The notes below the pieces were generated by a model. The model was not told the DNA's origin and ran no database searches. It saw only the letters and a list, made by a program, of their open reading frames with translations. From SZUA-430 sp964638635 (GTDB lineage Bacteria > Pseudomonadota > Alphaproteobacteria > Micropepsales > Micropepsaceae), in contig CAZXAQ010000005.1 of assembly GCA_964638635.1 (NCBI GenBank), positions 26,150 through 90,149 on the forward strand: 64,000 bases of DNA. Reading direction: 5' to 3'. A program made the position numbers and the translations under genes. How positions within the stretch are numbered: position 1 is the stretch's first letter; each line of letters starts with the position of its first letter. Shown here in pieces: positions 49,673 through 58,836 of this stretch.

Positions 49673-49811
49673 CCACGAAGACACGAAGAAGCACAAAGTT
49701 CCACCAAGTGGATTTGTTCGCGCGCGCCAGCGCGCGGTCAGGGCTGACAGGCGCTGCGCGCCAAAGATGGCCAATCTTGGTGAAACTTTGTGCTTCTTCG
49801 TGTCTTCGTGG
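49673..49811. repeat. Long inverted repeat (type C)
   Basis: 33-base arms, 49673-49705 and 49779-49811, with one mismatch and a 73-base spacer. Arms carry CGAAGACACGAAGAAGCACAAAG. Flanking bases GCTGACTC also pair. The size plan matches type B. Confidence 0.8.
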
Positions 49812-50291
49812 TCAGGCTGACTCGCCGCCGATTCCAAGTCATACGAACCTGCTCTAGCAGCAAGCGGCCGGCCCAAACCGGCCGCTTCAGACCTGCATAT
49901 GCGATGTTGAGGTCGTTGCCGCCACCCGTATCCCGAAATCCGCGCGGATATCGCGCAGCGGCACGGCGAGGCACAAATCTGCTTGTGTTTTGCTGCATAT
50001 TGTGGTACTTATATTATATAACGTGTCAGTGATGCGAACCCGATCACGGCAGGCATCGCTTTCCCGCGCCGTCGGCGGCGCGCGGCTGCGACTTGAAAAT
50101 TGCATATGGGACGTGTCGTCTGCGGGGCCTTAAGCGCCGCGCGGATCGAACACGCGCGACGCGCGCGTTTCGTGCTCGCAAAGCGCAGCACCAAACGCAC
50201 ACATAACGGGTATCTAACGCCTACCTAACGGATAAACCCGCACAAATCCGCCGATCTAACGGATCTAACGGATTCGATTTTGTATCCGGCT
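49812..50291. other. 480-base intergenic stretch with TAACG repeats
   Basis: No credible gene. Contains an AT-rich patch (about 49997-50025, TATTATATAA) and five copies of TAACG between 50204 and 50271, some as CTAACGGAT(C). The 3' flank of the acyl-CoA dehydrogenase gene follows. No terminator or tRNA recognised. Confidence 0.5.
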
Positions 50292-52127
50292 CTAGAAGTT
50301 CGCCGCATCGAGTGTCATCAGCCCGTCGGCGCCCGCCTTGATCCGCTCGCTCAAAGAGGCGGTGTCCGGCATCAACCGCTCCATCCAAAAGCGCGCGGAT
50401 GCCAACTTCGTCTCGTAGAACGCGGCGTTCGCGGGCTTCGTGGCGAGTTTGGCCAGCGCGGCCTTCGCCTGACGCGCCCACAGCCACCCAATCACGGTGA
50501 GCCCGAAGAGGCGCAGATAATCGACGCTGGCGGCGCCCGCATTGTCCGGGTTCTTGAGCCCGTTCTGCGCGAGCCACATCGTCGCCTCCTGCGTGCGCGC
50601 GAGGCCCAGCTTCAACGGCGCGACATAGGGCTTCATCGCCTCGCTGCTTTCCGCGTCGATGAAGTCGTTGATCCGCTTGAAGAGCGCGAACGGTGCCCGG
50701 CCCCCGTTGCGCGCAAGTTTGCGCCCCACGAGATCCAGCGCCTGCACCCCGTTCGCGCCTTCATACGTCTGGTTGATCCGCGCGTCGCGCACGAACTGCT
50801 CCATCCCGTGGTCGCGCACATAGCCGTGCCCGCCGAACACCTGCATCGCCGCGTTCGCCGCATCGAAGCCCATGTCGGTGCAAAACGCCTTGATCACGGG
50901 CGTGAGCAGATCGGCGAGATCGGCGGCCTCAACCCGCTCCATCTCGGGACGCAGCGACTGCGCGATCCCAAGCTGCAGCGAAATGAACGTCGCAAGCGAG
51001 CGCCCGCCTTCCGCCGCAACGCGCGCAAACATCAGCATCCGCCGCACGTCCGGATGGACGATCAGCGGATCGGCGGGCTTGTCCGGCGCCTTCGCCCCAG
51101 TCAGCGCGCGGCCGACAAGCCGCTCCTTCGCATAGATCGCAGCGTTCTGATACGCGACCTCGGCGATCGCCACGCCCTGCACGCCGACGCCAAGACGTGC
51201 CGCGTTCATCATGCCGAACATGCCCTTCATGCCGGCCGACGACGAGCCCTTCGCGCCGTCCGCCTTCTTCTGCGGCTTCGGCCCCAAGCGCCACGCCTTC
51301 GCCTCGTCGAAGTTTAGCACGGCCGTCGCGTTCGCCTTGATACCCATCTTCTTCTCGATGGACCCCGTGAACACGCCGTTGCGGGCGCCCATCTTGCCGT
51401 CTTCCGAAACCAGGAACTTCGGCACCATGAAGAAGTTCACGGTCGAAAGGTCGTCGGCGACCTTGCCGTTCTCATCCGGGATCTTCGCGATCACCATATG
51501 GATGATGTTCTCGGTCAAATCCTGATCGCCGCCGGAAATGAAAATCTTCGTCCCCGAGAGCTTGTACGTCCCGTCCGGCTGCTCGACGGCCTTGGTCTTC
51601 ATGAGGCGCAAGTCGGTCCCGCAATGCGGCTCGGTCAGGCACATCGTGCCCGCCCAATCGCCCGCCACCATGCGCTTGACGATATGCTCGCGCATCCACG
51701 GCTCGCCCGTCGCGGCGAGCGCGGAGTAAGCAGCGGCGGTGAGCCCCGGATACATCGCAAACGCCTGGTTCGCCGAAAACGCCAACTCCGTCACCGCAAA
51801 GGTCACAAGAATGGGCAAACCCGCGCCGCCGAACTGCTCCGGCACCGCAAGCCGGTTCCAGCCCGCGTCGCGATACGCGTTCCAGGCCTCTTTGAATCCC
51901 TTCGGCGTGCGCACGACGCCGTTCTCGAAATGACAGCCCTCTTCGTCGCCCGATTGGTTCAACGGCTGCAGCACTTCCTCGACGAACTTGCCGGCCCCTT
52001 CGAGAACGTCGCGAACGGTCGCCTTGTCCAGCTCCTTATACCCCGGCAGATCGGCGTACTTTTCGATCTCGTGCACGTCGAACAGTAGGAACTCGAAATC
52101 GGCGACGGGCGCTTTGTAGGAGGGCAT
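50292..52127 (-). CDS. Acyl-CoA dehydrogenase, DmdC-like long form
   Basis: 611 residues, longer than standard (about 380-400) because of an extended N-terminus (MPSYKAPVADFEFLLFDVHE) and C-terminal domain, as in the DmdC / 3-methylmercaptopropionyl-CoA dehydrogenase group. ACAD signatures: LTEPHCGTDL, FGGHGYVRD, and the catalytic glutamate region INQTYEGANGVQALDLVGRKL. Oxidises an acyl-CoA, reducing FAD and then ETF. True DmdC function needs DMSP genes, none of which are here. Confidence 0.9.
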   Translation of the reverse strand: MPSYKAPVADFEFLLFDVHEIEKYADLPGYKELDKATVRDVLEGAGKFVEEVLQPLNQSGDEEGCHFENGVVRTPKGFKEAWNAYRDAGWNRLAVPEQFGGAGLPILVTFAVTELAFSANQAFAMYPGLTAAAYSALAATGEPWMREHIVKRMVAGDWAGTMCLTEPHCGTDLRLMKTKAVEQPDGTYKLSGTKIFISGGDQDLTENIIHMVIAKIPDENGKVADDLSTVNFFMVPKFLVSEDGKMGARNGVFTGSIEKKMGIKANATAVLNFDEAKAWRLGPKPQKKADGAKGSSSAGMKGMFGMMNAARLGVGVQGVAIAEVAYQNAAIYAKERLVGRALTGAKAPDKPADPLIVHPDVRRMLMFARVAAEGGRSLATFISLQLGIAQSLRPEMERVEAADLADLLTPVIKAFCTDMGFDAANAAMQVFGGHGYVRDHGMEQFVRDARINQTYEGANGVQALDLVGRKLARNGGRAPFALFKRINDFIDAESSEAMKPYVAPLKLGLARTQEATMWLAQNGLKNPDNAGAASVDYLRLFGLTVIGWLWARQAKAALAKLATKPANAAFYETKLASARFWMERLMPDTASLSERIKAGADGLMTLDAANF

Positions 52128-52156
52128 GAGGGTCTCGTCCGTTGATGGCGCCGCGG

Positions 52157-54196
52157 TTATCGCGCGCCCGGTTGATGGAGGCAAGAAACGTGAAGCAGCA
52201 GCGATGTCTCAGGCCTTGGGAGATAAAGCGCCAACCCCCGCCCGGCAAGGACACGGCCCGTGAGCGTTAACGGCAAAGTGAGCGCCGGTTCAACGCTCTT
52301 CGTGACCGGCGCGACGGCCTCGACGCGGTACGTAGCGTCATCGGCAAGCCCCGGAATCTTGAGCACCGCCCCGCGCCCGAGTTCAGCCGACCCGGCCCGC
52401 ACGACAAGCACCAAGGCCTCGCTCTGAGAGGTCACGCAAACCGCCGCATGATCCGCATCGATCGACCGCCGCCAATACGTCCCGGAATGAAGGAGAGACC
52501 GAAACCGCTTGTAGTTCGCAATATGCGCCGCGAGCCGCGCCGCATCCGTCTCGGAAAGTTCGCGCAAATCGAGCTCAAGCCCCATGTGCCCGAACAGCGC
52601 CACATGCGCGCGCAGATCGAGCGACAACCGCCGCCCGGTGATGTGACAGCTCGCCGGCCCCACATGCACGCCGCAAACCTCCGGCGGCAGGAAGAGGTTG
52701 GTGTGACGCTGAATGTCGAACCGATCGAGCGCATCGTTCGAGTCTGAAACCCAAACCCGCTCGGCCCGCGCGAGCATCCCGTAATCGCACCGCCCGCCGC
52801 CGCTCGCGCAGGTCTCGATCTCAACGGAAGGATGCGCAGCTCTCAACCGATCGATCAGCGCCCAAACCGCCCGCACATAAGCCCCATGCCCCGCCCCCGT
52901 AACGTCGCGGTTCATGTCCCACTTCAGATACGAAATCGGATGCGCCGACAGCAGCCCATGAAGCGCATCGAACAAGTAAGCGGAAACATCCGCCCGCGCG
53001 ACGTCCAACACCGCCTGGTTCCGCATCAAGAGCAGTCCGGAACCGTCGCGCCGAACCCAATCCGGATGCACGCGCGCCAAATCGCTGTCGGGGTTCACCA
53101 TCTCCGGCTCCACCCACAACCCGAACTCGAGGCCCCTCGAGCGCACATGATCGATCAGCGGCGTCAAACCATTGGGATACTTCTTCGTATCGACAATCCA
53201 GTCGGCCAAGCCGGCGCGATCGTCGTTCCGCCCCTTGAACCACCCGTCGTCGAGCACGAACCGCTCAGCGCCCACAGCGGCTGCGCGATCCGCAAGCTCT
53301 TTCAACGTCGCCACATCATGCTTGAAGTAAACCGCTTCCCACGTGTTGTAGTGCACCGGCCGCGCCCGCTGAGCGACCGTCTTCGGCACCACGCGCTCGC
53401 GCACGAATGCATGCAGCGTCTGCATCACGCCATTCAACCCACGCGGCGAGTAGGTCGCGTAACACCAAGGGCTCTCGTAGCCGCCACCCGCAACGTCGTC
53501 GCCAACGTGCAGCTCACCCGCCTGCACAACGACCTCGCCCTCGCGCAACTTCTCGACCGCAACGCGATGGCTCCCGCTCCACCCGAGCGTCAGCGCATAA
53601 ACGCCACCGTGATCGTCGCCAAACCCGCGCTCGCCAACGAACACGCCTGGAAACCGATCATGCCCCGGCCGCCCGCGCCGGCTCTCGAAGACGAGCGCGC
53701 CCGACGACAGCGTCTGCCGCTGAGCCGCAAACTCCCGCGCCCAATCCCCGCCGAACGAAAGCACCTCGTCGCAAGAGGCGGGCAGGGGCATCGCCATCGA
53801 AGCGACCCAACGCGCTTGGGCACCCCGCCAACGCACGCGCGTCGCCAGCACTCCCTGTGGCGACATCCGATAGTCGAGCGTCGCGAGCGAAAAGCGCAGC
53901 GAGAATCCCTCGCTCAGCTCTTCGACGCCCTCGAACACCCAACGATGCTGATGCGAAGGCTCAACCGCGGGCATCCCAAAATACCCAGCCTCGGCACCCG
54001 GCAGCACACAAGGCGGGCAGGGGACATCAAGCCGCGCGCCCCACAGCACGCGCGGCCGCGTTGCTACCGCCTCGAAATCGGGCGCAGCACCCAAGTCCGC
54101 GCCAAAATGCACGACGCGCGGCAACGCCTCGCCGCCCGGCACCGCATCGATCAGCAGCGAAACGTCGCCGCCGCGCAAGTAAAGCCAGCGCTGCAT
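52157..54196 (-). CDS. GH36 alpha-galactosidase
   Basis: 679 residues. Nucleophile Asp427 in YLKWDMNRD; general acid/base candidate Asp485, 58 residues later in VWVSDSNDALDR, after CASGGGRCDYG. The N-terminal beta-sandwich domain is present. No signal peptide, so probably cytosolic; it cleaves alpha-1,6-galactosides such as melibiose or raffinose. One base from the crotonase gene; probably cotranscribed. Confidence 0.93.
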   Translation of the reverse strand: MQRWLYLRGGDVSLLIDAVPGGEALPRVVHFGADLGAAPDFEAVATRPRVLWGARLDVPCPPCVLPGAEAGYFGMPAVEPSHQHRWVFEGVEELSEGFSLRFSLATLDYRMSPQGVLATRVRWRGAQARWVASMAMPLPASCDEVLSFGGDWAREFAAQRQTLSSGALVFESRRGRPGHDRFPGVFVGERGFGDDHGGVYALTLGWSGSHRVAVEKLREGEVVVQAGELHVGDDVAGGGYESPWCYATYSPRGLNGVMQTLHAFVRERVVPKTVAQRARPVHYNTWEAVYFKHDVATLKELADRAAAVGAERFVLDDGWFKGRNDDRAGLADWIVDTKKYPNGLTPLIDHVRSRGLEFGLWVEPEMVNPDSDLARVHPDWVRRDGSGLLLMRNQAVLDVARADVSAYLFDALHGLLSAHPISYLKWDMNRDVTGAGHGAYVRAVWALIDRLRAAHPSVEIETCASGGGRCDYGMLARAERVWVSDSNDALDRFDIQRHTNLFLPPEVCGVHVGPASCHITGRRLSLDLRAHVALFGHMGLELDLRELSETDAARLAAHIANYKRFRSLLHSGTYWRRSIDADHAAVCVTSQSEALVLVVRAGSAELGRGAVLKIPGLADDATYRVEAVAPVTKSVEPALTLPLTLTGRVLAGRGLALYLPRPETSLLLHVSCLHQPGAR

Positions 54197-54985
54197 CTAC
54201 GCGTCCCGATACGCCGGCGGACGCTTCTCAAGGAACGCGCGTATCCCCTCGCCGAAGTCGCTCGTCTGTGCGCACAGAATCTGATTGCGATCCTCCATCG
54301 CAACGGCGGCCTCCAGGCTCCCCGCATCGACGCTCATATTGAGACACTCCTTCGTCATCCGAAGCCCGAGCGGCGAAGTCGTCAACATCTCGTCGAGATA
54401 AGGCCGCGCGGCCTCTTCCATCTTGTCGTCCGGAACCACTTCGCTCACGAGCCCAACCCTGAGCGCCCGCTCCGCATTGATGAACCGCCCCGTCAGCATC
54501 AACTCCGACGCCACCGAAACGCCGACAAGCCGCGGCAGGAAATACGACACCCCGATATCGCAAGCCGACAATCCAATCCGAATGAACGCCGCATTCATCC
54601 GCGCGCTCGCCCCCGCAATCCGGATATCGCTCGCGAGCGCAAACGCGAAACCCCCGCCGCATGCCGGCCCATGCACGAGCGAAACGATCGGCTGCGGACA
54701 ACGCCGCATCCGCATAACGATCTCGCTGATCCGCCGCTGCGAAGTGAGCCCATTCTGCGGCGACCGCGGCGAATTATCCCGCTCCTTGAGATCAAGCCCC
54801 GCGCAATACCCACGCCCCGCGCCGCGCATCACGACAACGCGCACCGACTTGTCCCAATAAAGCGCCTGAAAGTAGTCGAGCAACTCATCGACCATCCGCT
54901 TGTTCAAAGCATTGAGGCTGTCCGGCCGATGAAGCGTCACCCAATCAACCGCCCCCTCCTTGCGCACCTGAATCGTCTCGTACAT
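54197..54985 (-). CDS. Enoyl-CoA hydratase/isomerase family protein
   Basis: 262 residues, normal crotonase length. GRGYCAGLDLKERD and VHGPACGGGFAFALASDIRIAG form the oxyanion hole; ISYFLPRLVG-like stretch (GVSYFLPRLVG) is present. Acts on acyl-CoA enoyl or enolate intermediates. Overlapping codons place it directly before the GH36 gene with no gap; the biological link is not obvious. Confidence 0.9.
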   Translation of the reverse strand: MYETIQVRKEGAVDWVTLHRPDSLNALNKRMVDELLDYFQALYWDKSVRVVVMRGAGRGYCAGLDLKERDNSPRSPQNGLTSQRRISEIVMRMRRCPQPIVSLVHGPACGGGFAFALASDIRIAGASARMNAAFIRIGLSACDIGVSYFLPRLVGVSVASELMLTGRFINAERALRVGLVSEVVPDDKMEEAARPYLDEMLTTSPLGLRMTKECLNMSVDAGSLEAAVAMEDRNQILCAQTSDFGEGIRAFLEKRPPAYRDA

Positions 54986-55049
54986 CCCATCCTCACTGGC
55001 GATTTCGCGATGAACGCACTATAGGCACACGCGGAAGAAAGAGAACATC

Positions 55050-56168
55050 GTGCTTGTCCGCTTACTCATAGCAGCAACGCTTCTCACCCCCTTCGCCCTC
55101 CCACAGGGAGGGGGCGCGGGAGGGTTATTCACGTCACCAACGTTCGTCGCCAATCCCCCAACGCTGTCATCCCGGCCGAGCGGAGCGCAGCGAAGCGAGA
55201 GCCGGGACCCAGGGGAGTTGGACGAGCGTTTCAGCGCGCGCCTTGTAAGTCCGCGTCCAGTCCCCTGGGTCCCGGCTCGCAAGCTACGCCACGCTGCTGC
55301 CGCAGCGGGCTCCACTAGCGTCCGGGATGACAGCAAGGAGAAGTTTCGCGCCTTCGCGTCTTCGCGTGAGACCCCTTCTACAGCGCAACCAAGCAAACCG
55401 CAGCGCATCGTCTCCACCAACGTCTGCGCCGACCAACTCGCGCTCGCGCTCGTGGACCGCACCCGCATCCTCTCCGTATCGCGCATGGCGACCGAGCCCG
55501 AGATCTCGAACCTCGCCGAAGCCGCCCGCGGCATCCGCATCAACAACGCGCGCGCCGAGGAAATCGTCGAACTGAAACCCGACCTCATCCTGGGCGACAT
55601 CTACACCGGCAAGGGCGCGAACCGCCTCGCCGCCACGATCGGCGTCCCCGTCCACATCGTGGGAATCGCCTCCTCGCTCGTCGAAGTCCGCAAAGTCATC
55701 CGCGAAACCGCCGCCGTCCTCGGCGAACCCGAACGCGGCGAGCAGCTGATCGCGCAAATGAACGCGAAAATCACGAACCCCGAACCACGAGCCCCGATCA
55801 CCGCCCTCGTCTACGAACCCAACGGCCTCACCTCCGGCGCCGGCACACTCACCAACGACATCCTCGCCGCCGCCGGCCTCACAAACCTCGCGCCCAAACT
55901 CACCGGCCAAGCCTACGCAACCGTCGCGCTCGAAACCGTCGTCGCCGCCGCGCCGCAGCTGCTCATCCTCGACGACTCCTACGGCGCAACCGCGAGCCGC
56001 GCGCAAAGCATCCTCCGCCACCCCGCCTTCCGCGCTCTCGAAGGCAAGACGAGACTCTACAACATCCCTTCACGCCTCTGGCTCTGCCCCGGCCCCTGGG
56101 TCGGCGAAGCGGTCGCACGCTTGAGCGCCGAACGTGCCCGCCTTGCGAACGCGGGCAAACCGGAGTAA
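55050..56168 (+). CDS. btuF: ABC substrate-binding protein (BtuF-like) with repeat-derived insert
   Basis: 372 residues, GTG start. An N-terminal signal peptide (MLVRLLIAATLLTPFA) is followed by about 100 residues that are translated palindromic repeat DNA, before the true domain begins at PQRIVSTNVCADQLALALV, near residue 115. The latter is a BtuF/FecB-type periplasmic metal-chelate/cobalamin-binding fold: LKPDLILGDIYT and PQLLILDDSYGA. Upstream of a permease and ATPase gene and 12 bases before a cobalamin riboswitch, so vitamin B12 binding is inferred. Confidence 0.8.
   Translation: MLVRLLIAATLLTPFALPQGGGAGGLFTSPTFVANPPTLSSRPSGAQRSESRDPGELDERFSARLVSPRPVPWVPARKLRHAAAAAGSTSVRDDSKEKFRAFASSRETPSTAQPSKPQRIVSTNVCADQLALALVDRTRILSVSRMATEPEISNLAEAARGIRINNARAEEIVELKPDLILGDIYTGKGANRLAATIGVPVHIVGIASSLVEVRKVIRETAAVLGEPERGEQLIAQMNAKITNPEPRAPITALVYEPNGLTSGAGTLTNDILAAAGLTNLAPKLTGQAYATVALETVVAAAPQLLILDDSYGATASRAQSILRHPAFRALEGKTRLYNIPSRLWLCPGPWVGEAVARLSAERARLANAGKPE
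55164..55333. repeat. Palindromic repeat (type A) inside the BtuF-like gene
   Basis: Ends CTGTCATCCCGG / CCGGGATGACAG (55164-55175, 55322-55333) and an inner 18-bp pair GAGCCGGGACCCAGGGGA / complement (55198-55215, 55261-55278). The same outer and inner elements recur at 58189-58341 and 62309-62443. Here it is translated in frame. Confidence 0.85.
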
Positions 56169-56179
56169 CCCTCACCCCC

Positions 56180-56326
56180 ACGTATCCGGAGAGGGAACGC
56201 GGTCAAAACCGCGGCTGCCCCCGCAACTGTGAGCGGCAAGTTCGAAGCCAAAGACGCCACTGAGGAAACTCGGGAAGGCAGGCGACGAGCGCTCGAGCCG
56301 CAAGCCAGGAAACCTGCCGGATGCCG
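56180..56326 (+). ncRNA. Cobalamin riboswitch
   Basis: The aptamer core is plain: GCGGTCAAAACCGC, GCTGCCCCCGCAACTGT, GCCACTG, GGGAAGGC, then the B12 box CAAGCCAGGAAACCTGCC (56301-56318). The P1 closing stem is ATCCGG (56184-56189) with CCGGAT (56317-56322). Downstream are hairpins GCCCGC/GCGGGC (56335-56340, 56362-56367) and CGTCGC/GCGACG (56371-56376, 56389-56394), the latter just before TGAGG at 56396. So gating is probably translational. B12 should repress the permease gene. Confidence 0.92.
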
Positions 56327-56402
56327 TCGTCCTTGCCCGCGCCGGGGTGTGCGCGTGCAAAGCGGGCAACCGTCGCGGCGACTGACGAGCGACGTTGAGG
56401 CC

Positions 56403-57395
56403 ATGGACGACAGAGCATCCCGACTGCCGATCGCACTCGCTGCCGCAACTCTCATCGCGGCGTGCGCGTCGCTGTTCATCGGCTACGCGCCGCTGAGCGC
56501 CTCGACCGTGATCGACGGCCTCGTGAACGACACAGGTACGGCCGGCGTCATCATGCGTGACATACGCTTGCCGCGCATGTTGCTCGGCCTGCTCGCAGGT
56601 GCAGCGTTGGGCATGAGCGGCGCAGCACTGCAAGGCCTGCTCCGAAACCCGCTCGCCGAACCCGGCGTCATGGGCATCGCGTCCTTCGCCTCGCTCGGCG
56701 CCGTGATCGCGATCTATTTCGGTCTTTCGACGGCGTTCTCGTTCGCCCTGCCGCTCACCGCGATGTTGGGCGCGCTTATCGCCGCCGTCGTCCTCAGCTT
56801 GCTGAGCGGCCGCGACAACGGCGTGCTGACGCTGATCCTAGCGGGCGTGGCACTCGCCAATCTCGCGGCGGCCCTGATGGCACTCGCCCTCAACCTCGCG
56901 CCGAACCCATATGCGGTCAGCGAAATCGTGTTCTGGATCTTAGGCTCGCTCAAAGACCGCAGCTTTGACGACGTGCTGCTGGCGGCCCCCTTCGTCGTCG
57001 CAGGCCTCGCACTCCTCGCCTCGACCGGCCGCGCGCTCGACGCGCTCACGCTCGGCGAAGACGCCGCCAAGTCGCTCGGCATCGAAGTGACGGCCATCCA
57101 ACGCCGTGTCATCGCGGGCGTGACACTCGCCGTCGGCGCCAGCGTCGCCGTCACGGGCGCCATCGCATTCGTCGGCCTCATCGTCCCCCATCTCTGCCGC
57201 CCGTTCGTCGGCCACACGCCCTCGAAGCTCTTGATCCCAAGCGCCATCGGCGGCGCGTTGCTCGTGCTCGTGGCCGACATCGCCGTGCGCCTCGTGCCGT
57301 CCGGCCCCGAACTGATGCTCGGCGTCTTCACGTCGCTGATCGGCGTCCCATTCTTCCTCTGGCTCGTCTTCAAACTGAGGCGCGAACTCACATGA
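56403..57395 (+). CDS. btuC: ABC permease, FecCD/BtuC family
   Basis: 330 residues, all helical, nine or ten membrane segments. Family-characteristic IRLPRMLLGLLAGAALGMSGAALQGLLRNPLAEPGVMGI and the loop to the ATPase, GAIAFVGLIVPHLCRP. It transports B12 or siderophore through the inner membrane; the riboswitch favours B12. ATG follows TGAGG closely. Confidence 0.92.
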   Translation: MDDRASRLPIALAAATLIAACASLFIGYAPLSASTVIDGLVNDTGTAGVIMRDIRLPRMLLGLLAGAALGMSGAALQGLLRNPLAEPGVMGIASFASLGAVIAIYFGLSTAFSFALPLTAMLGALIAAVVLSLLSGRDNGVLTLILAGVALANLAAALMALALNLAPNPYAVSEIVFWILGSLKDRSFDDVLLAAPFVVAGLALLASTGRALDALTLGEDAAKSLGIEVTAIQRRVIAGVTLAVGASVAVTGAIAFVGLIVPHLCRPFVGHTPSKLLIPSAIGGALLVLVADIAVRLVPSGPELMLGVFTSLIGVPFFLWLVFKLRRELT

Positions 57396-58168
57396 CGGCG
57401 TTGTCGCTCGCAAACCTCAATGTCGCGCTCGGCGCACGCACCGTGTTGAGCGGCCTCAGCGCAACCTTTGCTCGCGGCGAATGCGTCGCGATCATGGGCC
57501 CGAACGGCTCCGGCAAATCGACGCTCATGCGCGCCGCCGCAGGTTTGATCGCGCCCGCAAGCGGCGACATCGCGCTGCACGGCAAACCGCTAACCACTTG
57601 GCGCCGCGCCGACCTCGCGCGCGAGATCGCCTATCTCCCGCAAGGCGGCGAAGTCCATTGGCCGCTCACCGTGCGCAACATCGTGGCGCTCGGCCGCTTA
57701 CCCCACACCCACCGCTTCGCAAAGAAAAGCGGCGCCGACGAAGCCGCCATCACGCGCGCGATGGAAGCCTGCGACATCGCCCACCTCGCCGACCGCCCGG
57801 CAACCGCACTCTCCGGCGGCGAACGCGCCCGCGCACTCCTCGCCCGCGCGCTGGCGAGCGAAGCCAAAATCATCCTCGCCGACGAACCCTTCGCTCAACT
57901 CGACCCCAGCCATCAGCTCCACGCGATGGAAGTCCTGAAAGCAGCGAGCGAAACCGGCGCCCTCGTCATCGTCGTCCTCCACGACCTCTCCATCGCCGCC
58001 CGCCACGCAAGCCGCGTGTTGCTCCTCTCCGAAGGCCACGTGACGGCGGACGGCCCACCGGCCACAACCCTCGTCAGCGAAACCCTCCGCAAAACCTTCG
58101 GCATCGACGCCTTCATCGGCGACCACGCCGGCGCCCCAGTGATCCTCCCGTTGCGGCGGCGAGCGTAA
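57392..58168 (+). CDS. btuD: ABC ATPase, BtuD/FecE family
   Basis: 258 residues. Walker A GPNGSGKST, signature LSGGERARALLARALA, Walker B IILADEPFAQLD, switch His in VLHDLS. ATG overlaps the permease stop by 4 bases. It powers the FecCD-type permease. Confidence 0.93.
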   Translation: MTALSLANLNVALGARTVLSGLSATFARGECVAIMGPNGSGKSTLMRAAAGLIAPASGDIALHGKPLTTWRRADLAREIAYLPQGGEVHWPLTVRNIVALGRLPHTHRFAKKSGADEAAITRAMEACDIAHLADRPATALSGGERARALLARALASEAKIILADEPFAQLDPSHQLHAMEVLKAASETGALVIVVLHDLSIAARHASRVLLLSEGHVTADGPPATTLVSETLRKTFGIDAFIGDHAGAPVILPLRRRA

Positions 58169-58188
58169 TCGCCGCCAGCAAGCTCACC

Positions 58189-58341
58189 TGTCATCCCGGC
58201 CGTTAGCGTAGCCCGCTGCGAAGCAGCGTGGCGGAGCTTACGAGCCGGGACCCAGGTGACCGGCACGACATTTCAACTCGGTGCCCGTCTCTCCTAGGTC
58301 CCGGCTCGCACTTCGCTTCGCTCCGTTTGGCCGGGATGACA
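58189..58341. repeat. Palindromic repeat (type A), copy 2
   Basis: Outer arms TGTCATCCCGGCCG and CGGCCGGGATGACA-like at the ends; inner GAGCCGGGACCCAGG / CCTAGGTCCCGGCTC. Between btuD and the YjbR gene. Same layout as the copies at 55164 and 62309. Confidence 0.8.
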
Positions 58342-58405
58342 ACTTGAGTTATTGGTGCAAGCTGTCCGGCGGTGCGGTAGGCTCGCAGCCACCGAGGATC
58401 GTCGC

Positions 58406-58792
58406 GTGGATCTAACCCCAAAGACCAAAGCGCTGAAGAAGCTCCTCGACGCAATGCCGGGCGTTGTTGCGGCCCCCTACGTCCCGCCGCGCGCGACCGA
58501 GCCGCTGATCTTGATGTACAAGGTGATGGGCAAGATGTTTGCGATCCTCTCGGTCCGTCGCGAAGAGTTTGTCATTGTGAAATGCGAACCGGAACTGGCG
58601 GATATTCTGCGTGAGAAGTACAAAGGCGTCGGTCATCGGTCACATCTCGACAAACGCTTCTGGATCAGCATCAGCCTCGACGCCGACGTGCCGCTCAAAG
58701 AAACAAAGAGCCTCACCAAAAGGTCCTACGCGCTGGTTTCGGAGACTCTGACGCGTAAGCAGAAAGCCGAACTGGCCGCGCTATCCGAATAA
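58406..58792 (+). CDS. MmcQ/YjbR family protein
   Basis: 128 residues from GTG with GAGG 8 bases upstream; the longer start is repeat-rich. YjbR fold: KMFAILSV, EPELADILREKY and WISISLDADVP are characteristic. DNA-binding is suggested for some members, but the role is unclear. Confidence 0.8.
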   Translation: MDLTPKTKALKKLLDAMPGVVAAPYVPPRATEPLILMYKVMGKMFAILSVRREEFVIVKCEPELADILREKYKGVGHRSHLDKRFWISISLDADVPLKETKSLTKRSYALVSETLTRKQKAELAALSE

Positions 58793-58836
58793 CACCGAAG
58801 GGGCGGGCGTTGCACCCACCCCTCCGTATTCTTCGC

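Noticed and set aside
50009..50200. 63-codon minus-strand frame
   Set aside because: Arg-rich, no RBS, no family; sits in a repeat-rich intergenic area.
50204..50272. TAACG array as a CRISPR or iteron
   Set aside because: Units are too short and irregular, with no spacers; no cas or rep genes.
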